Assembly: GCA_022739095.1 (NCBI GenBank)
Contig: JAIJEI010000036.1
Coordinates: forward strand, 1 to 14,041
Reading direction: 5' to 3'
DNA length: 14,041 bases
From: Bifidobacterium sp.
GTDB lineage: Bacteria; Actinomycetota; Actinomycetes; Actinomycetales; Bifidobacteriaceae
Translations under genes and position numbers: made by a program
Notes under the pieces: model-generated
The model's input: only the letters and a program-made list of their open reading frames with translations
Database searches by the model: none
What the model was told of the DNA's origin: nothing
Shown: positions 6,810-14,041 of the stretch, piece by piece
Position numbering within the stretch: position 1 is the stretch's first letter
How the letters are laid out: each line of letters opens with the position of its first letter

Positions 6810-7582
6810 CAGTGCACCTCCCCTGTGGTGGGGTCGCCGGTCAGCGGAATCTCATCGGTAATGGGCGCGGGCTCGTAGGATGGCAGCGCACCGAGGGGGG
6901 AGTCATCGGAGCCAGAGGGCATGACGACGGTTTCTCCGGCGGTCACGTGGCGGCCGGAACCGTTCGGCGACTGTCGCTGGTTCATTGCCGCGTCGGCGGC
7001 GATCTTCGTCATACGTCGCACGGTGAGCGCCAAGCCAAGTCGGGCACCCGCGTAGGCGACCAGCATGCCGCCGGCGAAGCTGATGAGCAGATAACATACG
7101 GCACCGGCAATATGGTCCGCCTGCAATCTGGTGAGTTCCTCGATAACCAGCGCGGAGAGCGTGGAGAAGCCTCCGCACATGCCCATGCCGATGCCGCGCG
7201 AAGTGAGCTGCCGGATGCGTTTGCGAATCCAGGACGCCTGAGACAGATAGGACGTCAGGCATACAAAGATAAAGCAGGCGATCATGTTCGCCGTGAATGT
7301 GGGCACATGGAATGAATGCCAGAACCCGTGCGGGGCGGCGGTGGCGGGCATCACCAGATTCAAGCCGTAGCGCATGGCCGTGCCCAGCATGCCACCGAAG
7401 AACACGACGAGGTACATCATGCCGTCGGCCAGCGGATTGAAGCGGGCCTGGACTCTTTTTATGGGAGCAAGCGGAATCTGCGGCGGCCGTGCGGCAGCAG
7501 CCGCGCCTTGCGGAGAAGGCGTGGACTGGGCGCGTATTTGGGCCGCCGAGATTTCTTGGGTGCTGGTCGTCGGTTCCTGCAT
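6809..7582 (-). CDS. crcB: Fluoride channel CrcB/Fluc, long subunit with cytoplasmic tails
   Basis: 257 aa, about twice the family length. The channel core spans roughly 54-190: GGMLGTAMRYG (63-73), TFTANM with the conserved Asn (N99), and GGFSTLSA (137-144). The second pore phenylalanine found in the partner is replaced here by Leu 142. A Pro/Ala/Gln-rich tail precedes the core and a 65-residue polar tail follows it. The ATG at 7580-7582 has no good ribosome site; an internal ATG at codon 55 would give a tail-less core but also lacks one. It lies 67 nt downstream of purA on the same strand and probably shares its transcript. It likely pairs with the short subunit as a heterodimer (inference from gene pairing). 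Confidence 0.87.
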   Translation of the reverse strand: MQEPTTSTQEISAAQIRAQSTPSPQGAAAAARPPQIPLAPIKRVQARFNPLADGMMYLVVFFGGMLGTAMRYGLNLVMPATAAPHGFWHSFHVPTFTANMIACFIFVCLTSYLSQASWIRKRIRQLTSRGIGMGMCGGFSTLSALVIEELTRLQADHIAGAVCYLLISFAGGMLVAYAGARLGLALTVRRMTKIAADAAMNQRQSPNGSGRHVTAGETVVMPSGSDDSPLGALPSYEPAPITDEIPLTGDPTTGEVH

Positions 7583-7649
7583 ACGAATCGGCTATCTATC
7601 CGGCTGTATCGACTGTGAATTGCGGTCGAACGATTGTTGATGCAGCCGA

Positions 7650-8936
7650 TCAGTCGATCAGCGAATGCACGGAAATGATGTGATCGCGCTGCGGACCGGT
7701 GCCGATCGCGGAGATACGGCAGCCGCTCAGCTCTTCCAAACGCTTGACATAAGCCTGGCAGGTGGCAGGCAGCTCGTCGAAGGAGTGGCAGTTGGAGATG
7801 TCTTCATCCCAGCCGGGCATGGTCTCGTAAATCGGCTTGGCAGCGGCGAAAGCGGCCTGATCGGTCGGCATATCGTCGTGACGTTCGCCGTCCACGTCGT
7901 AAGCCACGCAGATCGGAATCTCCTTCAGGCCGGTGAGCACGTCGAGCTTGGTGAGCACGATGTCGGTCAGGCCGTTGACCTGGGAAGCGTACCGGTTGAC
8001 GACTGCATCGAACCAACCGCAGCGACGCGGGCGGCCGGTGGTCACGCCGAATTCGTGGCCCTGCTGACGCAGCCATTCGCCGGACTCGTCCAGCAGTTCG
8101 GTGGGGAACGGGCCTTCGCCCACGCGGGTGACGTAGGCCTTGGAGACGCCGATTACGCGGGTGATCTTGGTGGGGCCCACGCCGGTGCCGGTGCAAGCAC
8201 CGCCGGCGGTCGGGTTGGAAGAGGTGACGAACGGGTAGGTGCCGTGGTCCACGTCAAGCATGGTGGCCTGAGCGCCTTCGAACAATACGGTCTTGCCTTC
8301 GTCAAGCGCCTTGTTGAGAATCAGGCCGGTATTGGCCACGTACGGCTTGAGGCGTTCGCCGAGCTTCAGCAGCTCCTCGGTGGTCTGGTCCACGTCGATC
8401 GGACGGCGGTTGTAGAGCTTGACCAGCATCTGGTTCTTCTGGTGCAGGCTGGCCTCCACCTTGTCGTGCAGATGGTCGGCGTTGAACAGGTCATGCACGC
8501 GGATGCCGACACGGTTGATCTTGTCCGCGTAGGCCGGGCCGATGCCGCGGCCGGTGGTGCCGATCTTATGCTTGCCAAGGAAGCGTTCGGTCACCTTGTC
8601 GAGTGTACGGTGGTAGGGCGCGATGATGTGTGCGGCCTCGCTCACCTTGAGGTGGGAGCAATCGATGCCGCGGGATTCCAAGCCGTCAATCTCCTCGAAG
8701 AGCACTTCCGGGTCCACGACCACGCCATTGCCGATCACCGGGGTCAGGTTCGGATTGATGATGCCGGAGGGTAGCAGGTGCAGGGCGTACGACTCATCGC
8801 CGACCACCACGCTATGACCCGCGTTGTTGCCGCCGTTGAAGCGTGCGACGTAATCGACCTTGGTGCCGATCAGATCGGTAGCCTTGCCTTTACCCTCGTC
8901 GCCCCACTGAGCACCAATCAATACGATTCCAGGCAT
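7650..8936 (-). CDS. purA: Adenylosuccinate synthetase
   Basis: 428 aa, standard length. The enzyme joins IMP and aspartate using GTP to give adenylosuccinate, the first step from IMP to AMP, in the cytosol. The start is the ATG at 8934-8936, with GGAGGTG 6 nt upstream, not the earlier in-frame ATG. GAQWGDEGKGK (8-18) contains the catalytic base D13, NNAGH gives catalytic H41, and GTTGRGIGPAYADK (126-139) is the IMP-binding loop. The C-terminal GTGPQRDHI is also conserved. The 110-bp gap to the HNH gene must hold its promoter, but no clear -35/-10 pair was found. The two crcB genes follow it. Confidence 0.97.
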   Translation of the reverse strand: MPGIVLIGAQWGDEGKGKATDLIGTKVDYVARFNGGNNAGHSVVVGDESYALHLLPSGIINPNLTPVIGNGVVVDPEVLFEEIDGLESRGIDCSHLKVSEAAHIIAPYHRTLDKVTERFLGKHKIGTTGRGIGPAYADKINRVGIRVHDLFNADHLHDKVEASLHQKNQMLVKLYNRRPIDVDQTTEELLKLGERLKPYVANTGLILNKALDEGKTVLFEGAQATMLDVDHGTYPFVTSSNPTAGGACTGTGVGPTKITRVIGVSKAYVTRVGEGPFPTELLDESGEWLRQQGHEFGVTTGRPRRCGWFDAVVNRYASQVNGLTDIVLTKLDVLTGLKEIPICVAYDVDGERHDDMPTDQAAFAAAKPIYETMPGWDEDISNCHSFDELPATCQAYVKRLEELSGCRISAIGTGPQRDHIISVHSLID

Positions 8937-9046
8937 AACGCACCTCCGCAACATCGCCTTTTCCGCCGAACACAGACTACCGTACAGCCTCTACCGCTAC
9001 CACGCCATATGCAGCCGCCGGCCTGTCCAAAGCCACCCGCGCGTCC

Positions 9047-9843
9047 TCACGCGTTCGGCGCCGGCACGGCGACCCCCGGCAGTCCGTGCAGAGCCGCGAT
9101 CTCGTTTTCCAGCATCTGCACCAGCATGGGAGCAAACGACGGGGGGCGGCCGTCACTCTCCAAGGAACGCAGTATGTCCTCGCAGAATTCCTCCGTTTCC
9201 TCATCGGAGAGACCTTCAAGCATGTCGTACAGCATCTGCTGCACACCGGCACGCCTTGCCCGCAGCCGCTCGGCGTTCAGTTTCAGCACCTTGTCGACAT
9301 CGCTCTGGATGCCGGCGTCACTGGACCGCACACGCCCCGCCTGACCAGAGGAATAGCCACCGACCGTGTACGAAATGGTCCGGATATCAGACGGATCCCG
9401 AGGATCCACCCGCAGCCTCTGGTTGCCACGGGACCTGTCGCAAGTGCCGCCCTGGCCATTACATACCGCGAACAGATTGCGATAGTCCAGCGACAGCGCG
9501 TCGGCGGAGGCCTTGCCCTTGCCGGTATACCAAGGTCCGGGGTGCCGAGGGACATAGTGCTCCACATGGGCGTCAACCGGCCGGTCCATGTCGTCGGGGC
9601 CCAGGATCCGGGACAGTGAGGACCGCTCCGCCACGTGCCCGGCGATCCTGCGTGTGCAATACACGCACAATCCCCGCTGCTCGTCCACCAATCCATCGAT
9701 CAGCGACGACAGAACCGGTTTCGCCGCCGGATACCTGCCAGCCGCGTCATAGTTGACCTGCTGATGCCCGCTCTGCAGGCAAGCCCTGTTCGGCTAAGGT
9801 CGCCGAGCAGCGGACTCTCTCCGGCCTTATCCACGTACAGCAT
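9047..9843 (-). pseudogene. HNH nuclease of a Septu-like (PtuB/TIGR02646) pair, N-terminus frame-shifted
   Basis: The conserved part is open from 9793 to the stop at 9047-9049 but contains no ATG or GTG before the nuclease domain; only a TTG at 9691 without ribosome site is available. HNH marks, numbered from that TTG: LCVYC (C9, C12), VEHYVP (H44 region), LDYRNLFAVC, and a later TCDRSRG, the Cys/His frame of TIGR02646-type nucleases. Upstream, the same frame hits TAG at 9794-9796. In a second frame, the ATG at 9841-9843, overlapping the ATPase stop by 17 nt, reads MLYVDKAGESPLLGDL, a fitting N-terminus. Adding one base in the C-run 9784-9786 joins the two frames into a 265-aa protein passing through SRTGACLQSGHQ. 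The nuclease is expected to cut DNA when released or activated by the ATPase partner. Confidence 0.75.
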
Positions 9844-11293
9844 GAGAGCCCCCGCCACGGCTATGGAAATAATACACGGCCCACGCGTTGCTCAGATCCG
9901 GGTTATCTTCTCCCACCTCGTTCTGCAACGCTCGTAGCGTCGCTTGAGCCTTGCCATATTCTTTGTCGTTCAGATACTGGCCGAATTCATCCAGTTTGTC
10001 CTGAACCGCCGCCGGCTTATCCGGGGTCCCCATGACTTCGCGCAGTATCGCCCCGGCGTTGACACCGTACGTTTCGTCATCCGGAGAGACGGCAACGTAC
10101 TTGCCGTCACCGCCATCGACCGGCTCGATCACCCGTAGATTTTTGGATTGTACCGAGGAGATCACCATCGGGGCATGCGTGGTGACGATGAATTGCACCA
10201 AGGGAAACAACTCATGCAAAACGCCCAGGATCTTCCCCTGCCATTTGGGGTGCAGATGCAGATCCACCTCGTCGATAAGCACCACTCCGGGAGTTCGCGC
10301 AACAGCCTGTTCGGCGAGGAAGGGGTTGAGCTGTGCCATACGCCGCGCTATGTCGGCCACCAACCCGATGACCACGCGATAACCGTCGCTCAGAGTTTCG
10401 AACGGCTGATCCTCCATGCATGTTCCGTCGGATGCCGTGTAACTGACCACGAGGCCGCCGTCGTAGGCGATGCTGGCATCGTCGAAGCCGGCCAACCGGC
10501 GAAGGCAATCCGTGACCACGCGCCGCACCGCCCGGAATTCCGGTATCACCGTTCCCTTGCGGTACTCCCTCGCGGTCATTTTTTCGAACCAGACCGACAT
10601 CTTCTTGATGCTGACCTCGGAACTCACGCAGTCATCATATCCGTCGAAACGATTACCTCCCTGCAAATAGGCAGTGGAATGCGTGGCCCACTTGGACCGG
10701 TCGCGCGGCCACAGGCGATCGGTGCCGTAATAGGCGATCAGGGGAAGACGGATCATCTTTCCCTCACGCACCTGCCGCTGGTAGAAATCCGATATCCGGA
10801 CCATCTCGGAAGCGTCGCCGATCGTCGTACGCCCATTCGCGCTTTTCAGCGAACGAACCCAAGACGGCGAATTCCCCATGACATCGCCGTGCGCGCTCAC
10901 CGAAACCGGGAATTGCTGCTGGTAATCCACCGTCGACGTATTGTGCATTTCGATACGGGCCAGCCGCGCATCCGTACGGTTGAATGCCGGTTTGTCGATG
11001 TCGGGGATCTTCACCAGATACGTGCCCAAGGCAATGACGGCGGCATCGAGAATCGACGTTTTGCCCGAGCCGTTTACACCGACGATCACCGTCACCCAAT
11101 TGCCACGGCCATCGGCGCCCCGGCCGCCTTCCGCCTCGACGGAACCCGCGCAATCGCCATCGGCGCGATCGTCAGACATATCCGGAAAGGTGATCGACAG
11201 GTCGGAGAACATGCGGTAATTATGCAGGGACAACTGCCGCAGGCACATTACATCCGGCCTCACGATACGATCTTCCTCCGCCGATGCGCTCAT
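9827..11293 (-). CDS. Septu-like (PtuA-type) ATPase of an ATPase-HNH defence pair
   Basis: 488 aa from the ATG at 11291-11293, chosen for a GGGGA about 5 nt upstream and because the longer frame begins with TTG. It is an SMC/ABC-like ATPase of the AAA_15/AAA_21 group: LRQLSLHNYRMF at the N-terminus, Walker A GVNGSGKT (72-79), the group motif AYYGTDRLW (187-195), signature LSDGYR (301-306), Walker B VVLIDE (337-342) followed by DLHLHP, and a switch His in TTHAP (371-375). All motifs are intact. No reverse transcriptase or toprim domain is present, excluding a retron or an OLD nuclease. In Septu, PtuA-type ATPase and PtuB-type HNH nuclease form a complex that restricts phage. The HNH gene follows at once, overlapping the stop. 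The pair sits between purA and fba, as an acquired island would. Confidence 0.85.
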   Translation of the reverse strand: MSASAEEDRIVRPDVMCLRQLSLHNYRMFSDLSITFPDMSDDRADGDCAGSVEAEGGRGADGRGNWVTVIVGVNGSGKTSILDAAVIALGTYLVKIPDIDKPAFNRTDARLARIEMHNTSTVDYQQQFPVSVSAHGDVMGNSPSWVRSLKSANGRTTIGDASEMVRISDFYQRQVREGKMIRLPLIAYYGTDRLWPRDRSKWATHSTAYLQGGNRFDGYDDCVSSEVSIKKMSVWFEKMTAREYRKGTVIPEFRAVRRVVTDCLRRLAGFDDASIAYDGGLVVSYTASDGTCMEDQPFETLSDGYRVVIGLVADIARRMAQLNPFLAEQAVARTPGVVLIDEVDLHLHPKWQGKILGVLHELFPLVQFIVTTHAPMVISSVQSKNLRVIEPVDGGDGKYVAVSPDDETYGVNAGAILREVMGTPDKPAAVQDKLDEFGQYLNDKEYGKAQATLRALQNEVGEDNPDLSNAWAVYYFHSRGGGSHAVRG

Positions 11294-11335
11294 TGCAGTC
11301 CCCATCCATCTGGCGAACAATCCACCAATGTCCTG

Positions 11336-11363
11336 ATCTTATCACATGACCTCAGCCCGTCAG
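11336..11363 (-). promoter_or_regulatory. Candidate promoter of the ATPase-HNH module
   Basis: On the minus strand CTGACG (11363-11358) is separated by 16 nt from TAAGAT (11341-11336), a fair -35/-10 pair 42 nt upstream of the ATPase start and inside the 93-bp gap after fba. It suggests the module is transcribed on its own rather than from fba. Confidence 0.4.
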
Positions 11364-11386
11364 CGGCCGGGCCGCCCGCCACTTCG

Positions 11387-12475
11387 CTACTTCAGCGCCT
11401 TGCCGGCCGAGCCGAGCTGCCGGCACGCCTCGAACACGCGGGCGGCCATGGCCGATTCGGCCTCGCGGCCCCAGGAACGCGGGTCGTACAGCTTCTTGTT
11501 GCCGACCTCACCGTCGATTTTGAGCACGCCGTCGTAATGCGCGAACATGTGGCCGGCGACCGCGCGCGTGAAGGCGTACTGCGTGTCCGTGTCGATGTTC
11601 ATCTTGACCACGCCGTAGCTCACCGCGCGGGCGATCTCGTCGGGCGTGGAGCCGGAACCGCCGTGGAACACCAGCGCGAAGGGCTTGCGCTCGGGCATGT
11701 CCGGCAGCGCGCACGTGGACACCGCCGACGCGCCCAGCGACCCAAGACGGCCGTCGAGGGCCGCGTCCCACACTTCGGACTGGATGTCGCGCAGCAGTTC
11801 CGGGCGGAGCTTGACCACGCCCGGCTTGTATGCGCCGTGCACGTTGCCGAAGGTGAAGGCGGCCATATAGCGGCCGTGCTCGCCGAGACCGAGCCGCTCC
11901 GCCACGCGCACGCCGTCGGCCGGCGTGGAATACAGCTTTTCGTTGATCTCCGCGGAATGGCCGTCCTCCTCGCCGCCGACCGCTCCGATCTCGATCTCCA
12001 GCACCGTATGCGCGCGGACGGATTTCTCGAGCAGCTCCGCGGCGATGTCCAGGTTCTCCTCCAGCGGCACAGTCGAGCCGTCCCACATATGCGACTGGAA
12101 CGTCGGCTCCTCGCCGCGCTTGACCTGTGCGGCCTCGTACGCGAGCAGCGGGCAGACCCAACCGTCCAGGTACTGCTTGGCGCAATGGTCGGTGTGCAGC
12201 GCGACCGTGATGTTCGGGTAGCGCTTCGCCACCTCGTGCGCGAATGCAGCGAACGCGAGCGACCCGACCACGCGGTCGTTCACGCTTTGGCCGGAGAAAT
12301 AGGAGGAGCCGCCGACCGACACCTGGATGATGCCGTCGGACTCGGCCTCGGCGAATCCCTGCAGCGCGGCGTTGAGCGTCTGCGTGCTGGTCACGTTGAT
12401 CGCGGGATAGGCGTATCCGCCGCGGCGGGCGGCATCCAGCATTTCGGCATAGCGTTCGGTAGTTGCGATAGTCAT
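11387..12475 (-). CDS. fba: Fructose-bisphosphate aldolase, class II
   Basis: 362 aa from the ATG at 12473-12475, with GGAAG close upstream; another in-frame ATG lies 9 nt earlier. It is a cytosolic zinc enzyme splitting fructose-1,6-bisphosphate to dihydroxyacetone phosphate and glyceraldehyde-3-phosphate, and in bifidobacteria serving gluconeogenesis or lower glycolysis. INVTSTQTLNAALQGF (26-41) is typical of the actinobacterial subgroup. HTDHCAK gives catalytic D96 and Zn ligand H97; the EIEIGAVGGEEDG segment (160-172), NVHG (H213) and VFHGGSGS (H271) are intact, as is KMNIDTDTQ. Residues about 230-262 look some 12-16 longer than I recall for relatives. Divergent from the decayed deacetylase, with under 30 nt between them. 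Base composition is markedly GC-rich. Confidence 0.95.
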   Translation of the reverse strand: MTIATTERYAEMLDAARRGGYAYPAINVTSTQTLNAALQGFAEAESDGIIQVSVGGSSYFSGQSVNDRVVGSLAFAAFAHEVAKRYPNITVALHTDHCAKQYLDGWVCPLLAYEAAQVKRGEEPTFQSHMWDGSTVPLEENLDIAAELLEKSVRAHTVLEIEIGAVGGEEDGHSAEINEKLYSTPADGVRVAERLGLGEHGRYMAAFTFGNVHGAYKPGVVKLRPELLRDIQSEVWDAALDGRLGSLGASAVSTCALPDMPERKPFALVFHGGSGSTPDEIARAVSYGVVKMNIDTDTQYAFTRAVAGHMFAHYDGVLKIDGEVGNKKLYDPRSWGREAESAMAARVFEACRQLGSAGKALK

Positions 12476-12498
12476 GGCTTCCATTATCCCGCCGCCGA

Positions 12499-13299
12499 GT
12501 GACGAATCGCATTGTCGGGGAGACCTCGGCGGCGAATGTGCGCAAGATCACCTTGCCCGCACGATCGGGAACGATCCATAACCATGCCGGGCAATACCCC
12601 CTTGCCGCGGCATGGTCGTGGTGGATGTGGCAACATCACTGGCGTTCCATCGACATCACCGTCAACGGCTCATCGGTCAGCATGCGAGTCGACACCACAT
12701 TGGGCGCGCTGATGGCCGGCAACGATGATTTCGGCGCCGTTCCCGGGCGGCTGCTGTCGGTCACCAGCGACGTGCTCGGCCAGCATGGCGGGGAACCGGT
12801 CAGCACCGCGGTGAACGGCCATGAGGTCGCCGCGCGGGACCGCGAGGACACCGCAGTTCCCGAGCACGCCGCCGTGACGGTCGAATCCGGCAAGGATACG
12901 ACCGAAGAACATGACGTGCGCCGCGAGCCGGTGCCGCACGGCTCGAATATCGTGATCGCCGGCGGCGCCGTCCAACGGGTCAGGCAGCACGGGCGCGACG
13001 GCGTGCGCGAGATCTGGGTCGGCAAGAAGTCCGGGAAGAAAGCCGACAAGGGCGTTCACGCCACATTCTTCAATCTGGGCCCGCAGGCCGCGGCATTCCC
13101 GGCGGTCGAGCAGCGTGCTCTGGCCGAGGGGCATCAGATCGCCAATCACAGCAACACGCACAACGGCGCCATCGTGCTCATGCACGACGGCAGGGACGAC
13201 CGCTCGCAGGACGTCAAGGCGCTGCCTCACATCATCGACGATCTGCGCGCCTAAGGGTACGAATTCGTCACCATCAGTCAGCTGATGCAGATGGCGTGA
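12499..13299 (+). pseudogene. Decayed secreted polysaccharide deacetylase (NodB-type) with internal deletions
   Basis: Open from a GTG at 12499 without ribosome site to TAA at 13252-13254, then continuing in frame with GYEFVTISQLMQMA to TGA at 13297-13299, the normal end of a NodB domain. An N-terminal WQHHWRSIDITVNG region resembles the membrane exit and DUF348/G5-like repeat of bifidobacterial cell-wall deacetylases, but the membrane helix before it is ruined. The domain resumes at GVHATFFNLG (185-194) and IANHSNTH (214-221), yet the TFDDGP metal-binding segment expected before it is missing. NTH is followed at once by GAIVLMHD (223-230), skipping about 80 residues with the second catalytic motif. 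The reading frame has survived the deletions, but no activity is possible without the catalytic Asp pair. Confidence 0.8.
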
Positions 13300-13320
13300 G
13301 GGGGCTTTGGTACGGTACAG

Positions 13321-13430
13321 TCGAGTTGTCGGCGCACGCTCTCGGACACTCCCCCACATATAACGTTTGACATGCGCCATTCGACCCGGGACAACCGGTT
13401 TCACTACTGACCGGCGCACCGACAACTCGA
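13321..13430. repeat. 110-bp segment bounded by perfect 12-bp inverted repeats
   Basis: TCGAGTTGTCGG (13321-13332) and CCGACAACTCGA (13419-13430) are exact reverse complements, extendable to 15 bp with one mismatch. The inside carries TTGACA (13367-13372) and AACCGGTT (13393-13400). It sits in the 170-bp gap between the decayed deacetylase and the glycosylase gene. It could be a small non-autonomous transposon relic or a long-range RNA stem; no clear target-site duplication flanks it. Confidence 0.5.
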
Positions 13431-13469
13431 ACCTACGCCGCAAACCACCGTAAGCGGGGCGCGACTACC

Positions 13470-14041
13470 ATGGAATCCGTGAGCGATATTCGACATTCTC
13501 CGCTGGAAGGCCGGCGGCCGAAGCGCACCGAGCTCGCCGGTTTCGTCGACGGCACGGTCGACGACATCCGCTGCCCGCACCCCAAACTGCTTATCGTGGG
13601 CATCAACCCCGGGTTATGGACGGCCGCGGTCAACGCGCCCTTCGCCTATCCCGGCAACCGATTCTGGCCGTCGCTTTTCGCCTCGGGGCTCACGCCGTGG
13701 CAGGTGGATGCCAGTTACGGCCTGCACCTTCGCGATGAACGCATGATGATCGACCGCAGCATCGGGCTTACCAATCTCGTCAATCGCGCCACCGCGAAAG
13801 CGAGCGAGCTGAACACCGCCGAGCTGCGCCAGGGTGCCGATCGGCTGCGGGAGCTGTGCGCGAGGATCCATCCCCGGGTCATTGCGATACTGGGCATCAC
13901 GGCGTACCGGCAGGCGTTCGCCGACAAGTCCGCCGCGCTGGGGCTGCAGGACCTCACCGCGGAAGAGACCGACCGGTTCGGAGGCGCGCAGCTGTGGGTG
14001 ATTCCCCAGCCCAGCGGGTTGAACGCGCACGCCACCATGCC
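13470..14041 (+). CDS. mug: G/U mismatch-specific uracil DNA glycosylase, Mug/TDG family (partial)
   Basis: The first 190 codons are present; the gene runs off the right edge. Enzymes of this family (UDG family 2) remove uracil or thymine opposite guanine, repairing deaminated cytosines. The catalytic motif GINPG (44-48) has the typical Asn 46, followed by NAPFAYPGNRFW (55-66) and the Ser/Asn loop PQPSGLNAHA (179-188), which inserts into DNA. IGLTNLVNRATAKASEL (98-114) is also conserved. The start ATG at 13470 has no clear ribosome site; a GTG three codons later is possible. The first 35 residues are a polar extension compared with E. coli Mug. A promoter may lie in the inverted-repeat segment upstream, but only a -35-like TTGACA was seen. 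Confidence 0.92.
   Translation, partial: MESVSDIRHSPLEGRRPKRTELAGFVDGTVDDIRCPHPKLLIVGINPGLWTAAVNAPFAYPGNRFWPSLFASGLTPWQVDASYGLHLRDERMMIDRSIGLTNLVNRATAKASELNTAELRQGADRLRELCARIHPRVIAILGITAYRQAFADKSAALGLQDLTAEETDRFGGAQLWVIPQPSGLNAHATM

Noticed and set aside
7583..7649. Fluoride riboswitch before the crcB pair
   Set aside because: The gap is only 67 nt and lacks the conserved fluoride-aptamer sequences; the 7-bp ATCGGCT/AGCCGAT inverted repeat there overlaps the purA stop and is too weak to call.
9784..9796. Programmed -1 frameshifting in the HNH gene
   Set aside because: No X-XXY-YYZ slippery heptamer with a downstream stem was seen near the required junction, so mutation, run-length variation or base-calling error is more likely.
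9047..11293. Retron or OLD-type reading of the ATPase-HNH module
   Set aside because: No reverse transcriptase ORF, msr/msd-like repeat structure or toprim domain is present, so only the two-gene Septu-like interpretation remains.
10148..12502. A 784-codon plus-strand open frame
   Set aside because: It lies opposite the ATPase and fba genes, whose motifs are unmistakable. The frame is open only because of GC-rich codon structure, and its protein is His/Arg/Val-rich with no recognisable domain.
1..14041. tRNA, rRNA, CRISPR arrays, integrases or transposases
   Set aside because: Intergenic stretches were read on both strands; no cloverleaf, repeat-spacer array or recombinase-like ORF was found.

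Overview
The window looks like a chromosomal segment of a high-GC Gram-positive, most likely Bifidobacterium. The grounds are GC-rich codon use, AGGAG-type ribosome sites, the actinobacterial type of class II aldolase, and the style of the PurA, IlvC and CrcB proteins. The genus is an inference from remembered protein families; no search was run. Almost all genes are on the minus strand; only the edge fragments and one decayed gene are on the plus strand.

Layout. 1-91: the 3' end of a plus-strand gene resembling an ECF-transporter EcfT subunit, meeting ilvC at a shared bidirectional terminator (109-148). 221-3217 (minus): a transport and biosynthesis block. In transcription order it holds a weak promoter over a palindrome, a 22-codon leader ORF (3070-3138), a strong nested terminator hairpin (2982-3052) acting as a candidate attenuator, an MHS-family MFS transporter, and ilvC (ketol-acid reductoisomerase of branched-chain amino-acid synthesis). 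3327-6074 (minus): a sugar-type MFS transporter followed by a LacI-family regulator interrupted by an in-frame TAG just after its helix-turn-helix. CGAACCGGTT sites lie on both sides of the transporter gene. 6438-8936 (minus): purA, then two adjacent crcB fluoride-channel genes, probably one transcript.

9047-11293 (minus): a two-gene module inserted between the housekeeping genes purA and fba. It has an ABC-type/AAA ATPase with complete motifs and an HNH nuclease of the TIGR02646/PtuB kind, the architecture of the Septu (PtuAB) anti-phage system. The nuclease gene has no proper start in its own frame. An ATG overlapping the ATPase stop opens the matching N-terminus in another frame, and one extra base at the C-run 9784-9786 would join the two. 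The system is therefore broken, switchable or mis-sequenced in this copy.

11387-14041: fba (class II fructose-bisphosphate aldolase, minus); a decayed plus-strand polysaccharide deacetylase that has lost its catalytic Asp motif and mid-domain; a 110-bp segment bounded by perfect 12-bp inverted repeats; and the first 190 codons of a Mug/TDG-type G/U mismatch DNA glycosylase running off the right edge.

The most unusual features are the frame-disrupted Septu-like nuclease, the leader-peptide/attenuator arrangement ahead of the MHS transporter and ilvC, the LacI nonsense mutation, and the asymmetric CrcB pair. No tRNA, rRNA, CRISPR array, integrase or transposase was seen.
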